Below, piece by piece: positions 32,351-45,200 of a DNA stretch of 64,000 nucleotides. The first letter of the stretch is position 1, and each line of letters begins with the position of its first letter. The translations under genes were made by a program, and so were the position numbers. Source of the DNA: Paulownia fortunei (lineage: Eukaryota; Streptophyta; Magnoliopsida; Lamiales; Paulowniaceae); the NCBI GenBank assembly GCA_019321725.1, contig CM033121.1, positions 5,394,001 to 5,458,000 of the forward strand, given 5' to 3'. The notes below the pieces were generated by a model. It was not told where the DNA came from. It saw only the letters and a program-made list of their open reading frames with translations, and did no database searches.

Positions 32351-32514
32351 ATGATGATAAGATAGGATCCGATCCAGTCAGCATCCACTGCTTGTAATGA
32401 GATAATGTTGTTTAGAGATGCTGAAGATGTTTAACAAGATGGGAGTTGTTTAAGTAAATCCAATCAATTACATCAAACTATAATTCATTATACTCAAATT
32501 TTAGAACTTCCTAT

Positions 32515-33350
32515 TTTTTACGTAATCATAATGAGTATAAAACATACCTCTATCTATAGCACTTATTTAAGATTTCGTCTATGTTAATCCAAAGCCTCTT
32601 ATAGAAAAATAATTTTTCTGATCCCTTAATCTCTTTTTAATGATGAAAATATCTTATATTGATATTTTATGCATTTTAACGTTATGTGTGGAGCAGAGAC
32701 GGGACCAAATTCTTAGTAAAGGGAAATGTTAAAAGTTGTTTGGCATCAAGGCACTTGCACATGAATTGATTCTCTTCACCAGCTAATACTCTTTCCGTCC
32801 CACGATAATTGGTCTAGTTCAATCAGACATGGAGTCCTAGATGATGGTTAAAAAATTGTAAGTTTACATGATTTTACAGTTTTATCCTTTAAAAGTAGTG
32901 ATTGAGAGTTAGACATATCAAATCATTCCTTTTCTTATTTGGAACTCTCCAAAAAAGAAAAGCAGAACAATAAATTTGAGACAAATTATTATTTTAATTA
33001 AGAGGATAATTTTGAATAAAAAAATTTCATATTAAATGCAGTCTTATTTGGAACGTTGCAGAAAAGAGAAGTAGAATAATAAATTTGAGACAAATGGATT
33101 AGGATTTAAGTATTCAAATATTACATAATTAATTATCAATCATTTAAAATTTACTGTTTTGTAAAATGACCATACTATTCTAATAAGTTGTCAACAAGAA
33201 TTTGAAACATGTTTTGCACGATGCACAGTAGGAGGAAGATGTGCAAACCATGGGTTACGAAATCAAGGAGGCTAGGATATCCAGCACCAAACCAAAATAT
33301 GGAGCCATGGGATCCTATTGGTTTTGCCAATGAAGAAGGTTTTGATTCTC
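32515..33350. repeat. Duplicated non-coding block, copy A
   Basis: Matches 33720-34215 in order: ATAATGAGTATAA, CTTGATCCC-like/TTAATG, TTTTAAC(A/G)TTAT, ATTACATAATTA, ACTATTCTAATAAGTTGT, TTTGAAACATGTTT, AAGATGTGCAAA(A/C)CATGGG and GCCAATGAAGAAGGTTTT. Copy A carries an extra roughly 320 bp at about 32788-33105, beginning ACTCTTTCCGTCCCACGATA, that is missing from copy B and may be a MITE. A short open frame at 33209-33415 is not conserved as such in copy B. Confidence 0.65.
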
Positions 33351-33719
33351 CGGCCAATTCTCAAGCTTTTAGTTCCAATTGTATTGAGATTATTGAGAGT
33401 GGATATTGTATATGATATATTAGAGGGTATACATTTTATTATATATTTGTATACATTCACACACATATATGTAAATGTGTAGGTATGTGTAAAATATATG
33501 GTGAAATACATATTACCAAATGTAATATCTCTTGCACTATTAAGAATGAAGACATCGATAAAGGTTATCAAATAGCATGCCGTAATAATTGAACTTCACA
33601 AGTACGTGATGATTTTGATCTGCTAGTGAGACCCTAGTCTAATTAGTACTAGAAGAAGTCCGTCCAATTAATATTAGAGTGTTCTCATTGCATTTAATGT
33701 AAATATATTTTTTTTTATT

Positions 33720-34215
33720 TCATGATTTTTTTATAATTATAATGAGTGTAAGAAATAACGTCAATCCATAGTACTCGCAGAAAATTTTCTCTGTGTATTC
33801 GAGCTATTATCTCTAATATGCAAAACTCTTGAAGATGAATAATTTCTTGATCCTCTAACCTTCATTAATGGAGAAATGTTGAAACAAACTTTCTGGGTTT
33901 TAACATTATATCTGAATTTTAAATGAAACATTAAAAAATATCTCCCAACATTCAAGCATTACATAATTATTTTACTAACATAAACTATACTATTTGCTAA
34001 AATGATATTGTATGTAAAATATAACATATGGGCCATAGTATTCTAAAAAGTTGTGATCTGACTCATCTGAGGGCTTGAAACATGTTTCGCGTTGCAGGGG
34101 AAAGATGTGCAAAACATGGGCTGCGAAATCGAGGATGGTGCATTTAGCACTAATTCAAAATATGGACCATGGGTCCTATTGAGTTTCGGCAATGAAGAAG
34201 GTTTTTTGAGTCTGT
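33720..34215. repeat. Duplicated non-coding block, copy B
   Basis: Partner of 32515-33350. In one shared frame both copies read KDVQ(T/N)MG.EI...KYG(A/P)(M/W), and this copy continues KYGPWVLLSFGNEEG. That faintly recalls the end of plant LINE ORF1 (DUF4283-type) proteins. The resemblance is weak and I do not call a gene. Confidence 0.55.
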
Positions 34216-34814
34216 AACAATATTTTCTAATATTTATTATTATTGAAAATTTGTAAAAATATTTTTTTATTTTTTAAGGAATATTATTTTTTAAATTTTA
34301 ATTTATTTTATCAAAATTAGAAATAAAAATACACCAGCCAATTAAAATTCACGTCTTTTCATACAAAAAACACTACAAAATAAATAAATTTTTATTTCCA
34401 AATATATATAAATAATATAAAAATATAATTAATACAAAAAAATTATTTTTACACAAAACATAACTAATACAAATATATTATATTTTTACACGAAATATAA
34501 CTAATATAAACATATTTTATTGTTACAAAAAAAAAAATATTTATGCCTGAGAATATTGGAATCAATAAAATGAAAATGAGATTGAAAAGAAACCAAATGG
34601 GCCTGATGATTTTGGAGTCAATCATCAAAATTTGAATTATAATTTTACCGAGGCCGAAAGGACGACATTGATGAAGACTACCAGTCCACCACCACCACGC
34701 AAAAGTTCTGCTTTTTTTGCAAGAGATGTGAGCCTGGCAATGGAGGAAAAGGACTTTGAATTGGACTCTCGCACTCAACACGCATGGAACAACACTCAAT
34801 ATCCAGTGCAATTA

Positions 34815-35112
34815 TGATGAAACGTACGTTAGGAATAAAGTTACTGATTACAAGCGTCTAAAGCTGGTGCAAGGAGATGCACAGGCAATGCATGGTTATT
34901 TTTTGCTTTATGCAGATGAAAAATCTTAATCTGCAAAATCATTACTTCTTTTTGTTTCATTGAGAAAATGGATTTTGTGTGGATGAAATTACATTTGATA
35001 CTTCATATCTGACAATATGACATGCCCTTTTCTCCCTCTGTGGGGATCAACCATCATTGCCAATTTGTTCTGATCAGCACCACAAACAACGCCCCTTCTG
35101 AGGTCCATCCAT
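34815..35112 (+). pseudogene. FAR1-related / MULE transposase fragment
   Basis: In scattered + strand frames the sequence reads GDAQAMHGYF (from 34873), FMQMKNLN, ENGFCVDEITFDTSYLT (near 34970-35015) and MPFSPSVGINHHCQFVL (from 35022). These blocks, in this order, match the central MULE-type transposase domain of FAR1/FRS proteins as I recall it. Frameshifts and stops separate them and nothing else of the gene is recognisable, so it is a short relic of a Mutator-type element or an FRS gene. Alternative: chance similarity, which the ordered series makes unlikely. Confidence 0.65.
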
Positions 35113-35858
35113 GACACCATCCCATTGGACACGAATTCGAAACATTTAGAACATGCATCAAATATTATCCAGGTTATTTGGGTGGCCTCCAGCTATAAAA
35201 TCTAAAAAGAAATAAAGGTTAACGAGGTAGATGAGATTCGATGACATTAAAGAAATAAGTAAGAGAGAGAAATGAGCACATAATTTATAATTTTTTGACA
35301 TGACATGTATGACTTGACTCGAGAATAAGTGCACAAATCTTAATTTATAAGATTATTCTTTTAAGTAGTAAGAATATCTTTGTCTTTCCATTTCTCATAT
35401 CTCGATAGTCGTCATGTTCACACTATTACATAATAATTAGTTTATTATGCTATTATTTTAAATAATATTATAAAAAAATATAATTAATTTGTATTAGATC
35501 GATTGGATCGACGGTTGAAATGATCAGTTCGATTGAACCGCTGATCGATAGCAAAACTAATATGATTATCAATTCGATTACAAAATCAATTATTATTAGG
35601 AGTATTTACGTTCCAAGAACATGTAGAGATTTATTGTATTTGTAATCTCTTTAATTTCAAAGGTTACCTCTGTAGACATGCTTTAAACGTGTTTCATCGT
35701 AATGGCATTGAGTAGATGCCCATCCAATACATTTTACCTCGTTGAAGAAATGATTTCAAACGTCAATATCGTCAGGAAAATGTCTCAATCGATGTTAACT
35801 ATGAAAATGTCTCAACACACACACACACACACACACAAAAACTAAAGGGAGATTAATG

Positions 35859-35897
<39 letters not shown>

Positions 35898-37529
35898 GGA
35901 GAGAGAACCATTTCTCCAATGGCTTCAACCAATTGAAGGCAAACACGTCTTTTAATTACTCCTAACAATATACGAAGTGTGGCATAATTATTATCTGATT
36001 GGCTCAATGATTTTCAAAATTAATTAAATGATTCTTTTTAGATGAAGTTTATATTATGCGGGTTTTTTAGATGGGAAAATTATTTTAATTTACTATTTTT
36101 ATCATAGTTTGGTTTTCAATTAAGCTTCAGGAGGATTTTCAATCTGCGGTTGATAACAATTCTCATTCAGCAGAGTTTTCAGCCTCTCCTGATTAGAAAT
36201 ATTCATGTTATTCTTAATTTAATGTTGACTATTTATTTATTTTGAATTGATATAATGATTGAAAGATATGTAATTGATATAATGATTGAAAGATATGTAA
36301 GTATAAAAAATTAATTTTGAAAAAATAAAAAAATTATTTTGGAGATATTTTGGAAGAATAAAAATATTACTCCCCTAAAAATATTTACCAAAAGCATTTA
36401 TATTCCCAGAGACAAAAATAACTTTTGGAAATAAAATCTAGCATTTATTCCTACTCTTGAAAAGCTAAAATGTTGTGATTTATATTGTTTGTTGACATAT
36501 TATTCGGAGATGACTTTTTTTTTTTTTTTTCCCGTTTTCGGTTTTATGATAGTGGTTCATAACAACTTAAAATAAATAAATAAATTTATTTAAAAAAAAC
36601 CCTTTGCAACGCAACTCCCAAGCTCATCGTGGAGTTGTTCTATGGAGCCTATTTTTAGCTCCAGAGAAGAATACGTCGGAATACTAATTAAATGAGTTAA
36701 TTCTGTAAATACTAAATTCACTATTTTGCTTTACTTGAGAATTGAATTATTACATTACTTTCTCATGTACAGTGAAAGTATGGGTATAAATGGACTTAAA
36801 AATATTATTTAAATTTTTATTAAGTTTTAAATATTTATATTTAAACTTTATTTAATTGTTAATCAATTTGAATTTGAACAAATTTTAATTGAATTAAATA
36901 CGAATCAAGTTCGAATAATATGATTATTTTATATATATTTTATAATTTTTTTACTAATCGAATTCAAATCAAATTTGAAATTTTATTAAATCATAAAATG
37001 TATATTTAATAAATTAAATTCAAATAATTTTTAATAATTAATGTTGAATTAAATATTAAATAATTTAATTTATTTTCTAGCTTCACATGAAACGGAGTTG
37101 GAGCATATCAGACTTGACAGCCCGATGAAGAATCGTATCAAAACGAATATTCATAATCTGCAATGCATAATGGACATTTCTTTTGCAATTTTTAAGACGT
37201 TGACTTTGTCCTTGTAATTTTTTGAACTTAAGTGTTAAGAACAATGAATTGCTTTGATCACCACGGAACATGAGTATTTTATTTATATGGTTTGAAACAT
37301 TTATTTATTTATTTATTTTAAATATTTGTATAATTTTGGTCGGATCCGATATGAAAATATAGTTTAACCATATTTTTCATATCTTGGCTCATAGTATTGT
37401 TAACATCTAGAAACAATGGGCTCCTTTGGGTTCATTTTTTATTTTTCATTTTGAGTCTTTTGAAGTATTTTTTTTATTTTTTTATAAAAATAAAAATATA
37501 CTTGAATATAGCGTAGAAATATTAATTTT
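35113..37529. other. Gene-poor spacer
   Basis: AT-rich sequence without a supported gene or element end, apart from the microsatellite at 35814-35893. The short open frames here are low-complexity or run through simple repeats. Confidence 0.6.
35814..35893. repeat. Microsatellites (AC)n and (AT)n
   Basis: An (AC)n tract at about 35814-35836 and an (AT)n tract at about 35861-35893, separated by about 24 bases of unique sequence. Confidence 0.9.
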
Positions 37530-37875
37530 AATGGATTGAAAATAAACTTTAGTGTAAGAGAAATTACTAATACATCTCATTCTTTTTATATCTCATCAAC
37601 CAAATTAGGTTTGGTTGAAGAATTATTATTAAATTTATTGTGGATCTCATTAATATAGAAAGAAAAATTTTTATTTAATATTTTAAGATGTCATATCAAA
37701 TATGAATAATTTGGGTCTCATTTGGACTCAACGGGTGTTTAAGTTAAAATTGATGGTTATAGATACAAATATAAAAAAATAATATTTTTTTATTGAAAAT
37801 GGGCAAAGAAATATGTTTTCGATTTTTTAAATAGTAGAAAAGGCAAAAATAAATTATGAAAATGAAACCAAGCAA
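37530..37875. repeat. Dispersed repeat, copy B
   Basis: Partner of the block in MATE-1 intron 3 (4985-5325), same orientation, diverged. Shared landmarks are ATGGATTGAAAATAA, TCTCATCAACCAAATTA, GAAAGAAAAATTTTTATT, GATGGTTATAGATA and TTTTTTAAATAGTAGAAAA. Confidence 0.5.
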
Positions 37876-38128
37876 AGCTAATGCTTTCATAGGATTAGAG
37901 TAAATTCAAAAGTAATTACAAATATATAAAAAGGCCAATATTATGTCTTTATTAAGTTGAATATGAAATTAACAAGAACAATATATATGTAAACTTAGGT
38001 TGAAATTCTCATTGTATGAAATAATTTGAATTGAATACGATAAATCAAATATTTTAAACTAAAATAGGAATATCAATGTTATTTATTAATAAAAAGAAAT
38101 ATTGATGTTTATTTACAAATTTGATAGG

Positions 38129-38159
<31 letters not shown>

Positions 38160-41100
38160 TTCGTTTTCTATTAAAGTTAATATATGGAAAAGTAGAAGAT
38201 TCATGTTGAATAATCGTTAATCTTTTAAAAGTAACAATTTGAATGGAAAATTTATATTGCAAATATTTGAGTTATACCTATCACATGTACACCACATTTG
38301 AACGATAATAATTATACTTTTTAGAGCTTAGCAATTAAATTACACAAATTACACCCGTAAGCATAGGATAATTCGAAAATAATTTCTACTTCTGTTTTCA
38401 AATTTTATAGAAGATATCAATTTTTTTTTTTATGAAAATGAATAGTAGAGATCACATCTTTTTGAGGTATTAGATCACAAATAATACAATATTTGATTAA
38501 ATGCTGACGTTATAGTCAAGTTTTGAATGAATTTCCTATTTTTTCTCCAAATATATTGTGTATTTTTGGACATGAATGTTCTTTGCATTTGAAGGGAAGT
38601 ATAATTACCAAAACATTAAGGGTAATAATTGTAAGATTACAAAGATATGCCCAAATGGGGGGTGTGCATGTAACATTCCAAAAATATTAAGAATTTTTAT
38701 AGAATTTTTTCATGATTTTTCACTTTTTATTTAAGGTTTACGATTTTGTAATTGATGATGTTACAATCAACAGAAAAAAATTATGCATCGGAGCATAAAG
38801 TAGTCATATGAATTTTATCATATTAGGTTATAATTTTATCTATAATTTATGAGAAAAGATTCATGACAATCAATATGCATTGTGCCAAAAATAAAAAATA
38901 TTCGATTTTGGCAACCAGTAATTGCAACGTAATGAACCCTTCGGGGCAACTTTAGAAAAGTCAAAATTAATCCCTACCATATTTGTTGCTTTACTGTGCC
39001 GTCAGATTTTATTTGAACATACAAATCAATGTCGTACATCAAGGACCAATTTAAATATATTTGAGCTTAAAACAAAGGTGGTTGCAAATTGTCCACTTGT
39101 CACAAAATAATTTCTCAATTTTACATTTTTTATTTGTAAATTATCCTCCTACATAATAATTATTATTATTATTGGAACTTTCACACCAACAAATCATCTA
39201 AAAATCATAAATTGCCTATTTAAGTGATTAGGTCAAGGCCCCACGATCAAAAAAAATTGAATTGGAATTTATTTATATAGTATTTTTTTCTATTAATATT
39301 TAATATGTTAATATTATGATTACTTTAATTATTTGTACTTTATGAGTTTGAATATAATATGTACTGATTTATGTATATTCGTCGGACTCCTCAACAAAAC
39401 AAAAATAAAAAAAATCAAAATTTAATGAGTCACAACTTAAATTAATCCTCAGAATATTGAGCATTTATCATTTATGTACTTGTTCAGATGTTATTTGACT
39501 TTTACGTGCAAGTTGCCACCTAATTGTTACAAGTTGTACACAAATAACTCACTTAACAAAAACAAACCAGAAATTAATCTTAATCTTCACAATTATCCCA
39601 AACATATCACAAAAATCATACATAGGATCAAAATAGAAACCGGTTAGCTCTCTATCAAAATTTTCTCATGCTGCTGTTATGTGTGCTTGCACACGCGTAT
39701 TACATATTTACTGTATTTATTAGGGTATGGGGCGAGATTAAATCATTAAATTATTAATATTTTTAATATAAAAATATTTTTTTATTGAATTTTTTTCTTA
39801 ATTAATTATTAGAAAATAAAATATAAATATAAATATAACATGTGATACTTATACATAAATATTTTATATTTATCATATCTGCATAAATATTTAAACAAAA
39901 AATAACTTCTAAATGAAAATGATAATTAATTTTAATTTAATCCAATACAAAATAAAAACTAACTTACAAGAATCTGAACATTATTTTATAATCATTAATC
40001 AAATCAAATAATATTTATATAATGAAAAATATACACTTATGATTATTTTATGAAATAAAAATTAGTATAACATCAAATAATAAGCAACGATAATGGAATT
40101 AAATAACTTAAAAATAAAAAATTAAAATTAAAAAATAATAATAATGCGTATTTTTTGACTAAAAAATTCATATTTGTAGAAATGAAATGATAATAAAATT
40201 TTGAAGATTAGTACAAATACATTTTAAAACTTTATATCAATAATAAATTCCATCACCTAAATTTTTTGAAAAAATAAAATTTAAAATTAATTTTAAAATA
40301 TATCTAAATTTATTAAATTTATATATTCGAAATAGGATTATGAAAATTCTAGGTGGCAGCTGAAATAATTTCATTATTCGAGATGGGGCAATTATTCAAA
40401 TTTACTAAAATTTATATATTAAAAATATAAATATTAAAAATTGAGGGGTCAGGTTGGTGCTCCACCATTGGCAAAAACAATAATGTTTGTTTTCTTTGTT
40501 CTTTCAATATAATTTTTTTATCAAAATAAAATGATAAGTAAATTATTATTTTTTTATTGACATTCACAAATACATCATATAACATTAAAAAAAGCATGAT
40601 GTTATATCTCTAACCAATAAAAACTTACAAAAAATAATATTTATAATAAAATTTGTCGCCCCCAAAACACAAACCAAATATTATTTTTAACTCCCGATTC
40701 TTTCTTCCAGAACACCTATCCCCAATACACTCACACCAAAACTCCCAAAATAAAACTAAATCTTAGATTAAACTTTACAAGTCCATGTTGCAACTTCAAC
40801 TTTTATATCAACATATAAAAGTTGAAAATTTCAACTTTTATATCATTTTAGAATGGGAAATTGAAACTTTCATCTTACTTTTCATATCTGAAGTTGGAAA
40901 ATTTGAACAGAGTCTGTTTCAAGAAACCAACCATACTTCTTTTGGCTATGTAACTGAAGCCATGAATTCCTTGCAAAAATAGGGTAGAGCAGCATGAAAT
41001 TTTTGGGCTCACTATTGCCCAATACTGGCAAAAAAAAAGGTACAGTTGTATAAAGATATTTGTTTGTAAGAGAAGATGAATATCTGGCTCGTGGTCACAT

Positions 41101-42245
41101 GACTGATCCATATGAGTTTTCTAATTAGCAAGTAATATGTTGTCGATACTTATCACCCCTGACTTAGAAGAAAATGAAAGATAGCTTCACCAATCATTCA
41201 AGTTATATTTAAATAGGGGACATGAAAATTTTGATATTTAACATATACGAAAATATTATAAATTTTTATTAAAAATTATGATTAAAAAATATAAAAAATA
41301 ATAATATACGAATTCGTAGATGTACTTATAAAATAAGAATGTAAAACAATGGTCTAAAAGCAAAAACACGGCTTATTATGATATTGTCTTTGTATGAATT
41401 ATGTTTGTACTTATTTTAAAATTATATAAAAATTATTTATATGTATTTTTATATTATTTAATTTATAATTATGGCATAGTTAAAAACAACTATTTAATAA
41501 AAATTAGTATATTCATATTAGAATTTTTATTTTTCATGTGTATGTATTCAACTAATAGTTATAAATAATTTTTAAATTATATTTAAATATTATATATATT
41601 TATTAAAATATAGCATTATTCGTTAAGTATTATACAAAGTAAGCATAATATGTGTATTAATCGTTTCACCTAAAAAATATAAAGTATTATTCAGTAGTTT
41701 AAATATATACAAATAAAAATAAAAATATTTCGCAGTTATTTGTACATACAACTCTAATTTTAATAGAGATTCGAAGCGCTTCATAGGAAACACAATCCGA
41801 AAAGTAACTTCCAAGCTGAAGACTAGCTTAAACAAGAAAATGTGTAGATGGCTCAAGCTCGTGCCAAGACTAAACCCAAATTCAAATTTTCGAGTCAAGA
41901 CAGTTTGTTTGGACTTGATTTGAACCATGAAACTGCGGACATTTTGGTAGCAAAATAGCATTTTCAATCGGGTTCGGGTTCGGGTTCGATCCATGCTAAG
42001 CCATTACACAAGAATTAAGTTACAAAAATTAACCGACTTGTACTCTCCTTTTCCGTGCTTCATTACTTGTGAACGAAATGACAGTTCACTATTTCTCTAT
42101 CAATCCAAGTTCACACAGCATAAATACCAACCTCCAGGGCAGATTCTTTATCAAAAGAAAGAAAAAAAGAAAAGAAAAGAAAACCACCAAAGCAGATTGT
42201 CGAAACAATACACAAAAAAATCGATCCCTGTAAAACTGTGTGAGA
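37876..42245. other. Spacer upstream of MATE-3
   Basis: AT-rich, no supported gene. Notable simple structures are (AT)n at 38131-38156, the hairpin at 40795-40843, and a GGGTTC triplet-like run near 41968-41985. The final 150 bases are purine-rich and form the MATE-3 leader (ending CTGTGTGAGA before the ATG). Confidence 0.55.
40795..40843. repeat. Perfect 14-bp hairpin plus third direct copy
   Basis: TTCAACTTTTATAT (40795-40808) and its exact reverse complement (40813-40826) flank a 4-base loop, and the forward word repeats again at 40830-40843. Not followed by a T-run in the manner of a terminator; role unknown. Confidence 0.7.
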
Positions 42246-45200
42246 ATGGAAAACACTTCGAAGCAGCCACTTCTTTCCCCGACGAACGATGAACAGCAAG
42301 AACCAGAGCTTTCGCTCCAGGATTATCGTATCCACAGATGGTCAACCCATTCCTTTATTTCATCCTTCGTCGATGAAGGTGATGACATTCCTCCAATCGC
42401 CGGAGCCCGCCACTTCTTCAAGGCGTTCACCAGGGAGTCGAAAAAGCTCTGGTATTTAGCCGGCCCTGCCATCTTCACCTCCCTTTGCCAGTACTCACTC
42501 GGCGCCATCACCCAAACCTTTGCTGGCCATGTTGGCACCCTTGACCTCGCCGCCTTCTCCATCGAAAACTCGGTCATCGCCGGATTATCTTTCGGCGTCA
42601 TGGTATGACAATAACCCATCTTTTCTCTACGTCGTGTGCGCCGAGACGGATCGAGTAGAGTTGGGCAGGTCCAACAAGGGCCACCCCTTGATTGATAATT
42701 AATGCAAATTCCATATTTACATTTTTGAAATACACGTTTGGTTTTGATCAGATATTAACTCTTCCAGCTAACATCTTCCTGTCTCATCTAAAATCCTAGC
42801 TCCATCCCAAGAAAAGATCCTTTAGTTTAATTCATTGTCGTTACATGTTTGATTGTATAATTATTAACTTATCTATTTCGAAAACTGAATTTGATTGTGT
42901 TTTGGACGAGTATTTGAACAGTTGGGAATGGGAAGCGCGCTGGAAACGCTCTGTGGGCAAGCCTACGGAGCTGGACAAATTGAGATGCTTGGCGTCTATA
43001 TGCAAAGATCGTGGGTTATCCTCCTCACCACTGCATTTCTGCTAATGTTTCTCTACATTTTCGCATTACCATTCTTGTTATTGATCGGCCAAACAGAGGA
43101 TATATCGCGGGCCGCTGGAAAGTTTGCTCTTTGGATGATTCCACAGCTCTACGCTTACGCGTTGAACTTTCCGATCGCCAAGTTCTTGCAGGCGCAGAGC
43201 AAGATCATGGCGATGGCGTGGATTTCAGCCGTGGCATTGGCGCTGCATATACTGTTCAGCTGGCTGCTGATGCTGAAACTCGGGTGGGGAATGGCTGGCG
43301 GCGCGGTGGTGCTGAACGCGTCGTGGTGGTTCATAGTGTTGGCTCAGCTGGTCTACATTTTCAGCGGGACGTGCGGTCGAGCTTGGACGGGCTTTTCGTT
43401 GAGGGCATTTCAAAACCTCGGGGTTTTGTGAGATTATCTCTCGCGTCAGCCGTGATGCTGTGGTGAGTAATTTTAACTATTTAATGTTGACTCCAATCGT
43501 AGAAAAAATCTGTGTTTTTTTGGATGTGTTTCTTTTTCCTGCATATCTGTCACGCACAAATATTGGTAAATTTATTTCAATGATTCGATTTACATCTTGT
43601 TAATATTTTGAGATCTATATGATTATAAGGAAACTAACGTGAAAAGCAATCAGACAAGCTTGAAACTCCCAAAATTTTCTCGTCTGTGCGCGATAGAATT
43701 CTTGCATATTTTTTCTCATGTATGGTAAATCCAACAATATTAAATTATTGTCTTAAATTAATATTGGGGTCATCGTGTAGTGGACTTGGTGCTTTGATAT
43801 TAAATTATATGAGTTGATGGTTGTCAGAAGCTACTGCCTTTAATCTAACAGTATTAATTGAATATTTTATGTTTCATGTTTTAAGAATTAAAATTTTCAT
43901 TTTCTTTCACTTTATAGATAGATACACTCAGTTCGCTTGATTATATATATAAAAAAATATTTTATATATGTAATATATATTTATAATATAAAATATAAAA
44001 TAAATATTAAATTAAAATAGAGGATCAAAATAAATAATTTCACATAAATATTTAAAATTTTCTATTAGAAGAATTTCTATTTTATAGTATTCCAATAAAG
44101 TGGTTTTTAGTAAATAGCAGAACTAGGTATGGCCCTCTTATCATATGTACCAAATCACATGCCTTATTAAAGTCACTGTTATAATCTCTATCCTTTTCCT
44201 TGCACAATTTAAGGTACAGCGACTAGATGCCAGCAAATTTACCTAGAAATGTAAATGAAAACATGGTCTCAAATTCAGGGTACGATTGTGCTCAGCAAAA
44301 ATGAGATAATATTAAAAATTAGTGTTCCAGAAACTTGAAGGCAGTCATTAATATCAATCAATTTGTTCAACTAACGTATCCGTATTGGTATCTCACATTA
44401 TTTCTGGCCCACCGTTTCAATTTTTGTAGTGGAATAATTAGGATATGAATGTTGCTAATCTCTCTTTATATGGTGATGACGATAATGATAATGACTTACA
44501 TGTTATATGGGGAAGAATCATAATCACCAAATAAACTTCATTGAAAAGGTTGTGTTTGGAGTTTTTTTGGAATTTAGTCTACAACAATCACAATTATATA
44601 TTAATGTTTTGTATTTTCAGTTCTAATTTGATATTTTTTCTTGTATTGTATATTATAAATATATATAATGTGTATAAAATATATTTTTCAAAATAAATTC
44701 GATGTGAATCATATAATGTGTATTTTTAAATTAAAATAAAAAATAAAAAATTATGATTTCTAAAAATAATTGATGAAAACAAAGATGTGAATGTGGCTAA
44801 GCTTCAAGAAAAGTTACTTTGATCATGCTTTTACCAATTTTGACTTTGTTTTCTTCGTGTGTTGACAGCTTGGAAACGTGGTATTTTATGGCATTGATCC
44901 TGTTTGCTGGGTATTTGAAGAATGCAGAAGTTGCCGTGGATGCTTTGTCCATATGGTAATACTACTCGCTTTAAATTGATTCTGTCCATACAAGAAAACT
45001 CGTATCAAACTTGTCTTCCTTGGTCAATATTCCACACCTCATTTCAACTTATCCTGCCCAAAATGTCTACGGATGAGCACGTAATCAATTGTCATTTGTC
45101 AGTCTTTTAGATTAGTAATCTGACCCGTGGGTACTTCAATTCCAGCTGTCTTTCCTTTTTTGCTTATCAATTAATTGACTGCATGACGGAGATTAGGAAT

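Noticed and set aside
33209..33415. 68-residue ORF as a real small protein
   Set aside because: The duplicate at about 34080-34215 does not keep the frame, and the composition suggests a decayed element.
43011..43466. Overlapping 151-residue ORF in MATE-3 exon 2
   Set aside because: Its first part is an out-of-frame shadow. Only its last residues ([12 protein letters not shown]) are real MATE sequence, exposed by the one-base frameshift.
44558..44800. MITE-like block starting GTTGTGTTTGGAG in MATE-3 intron 2
   Set aside because: No convincing inverted end was found.
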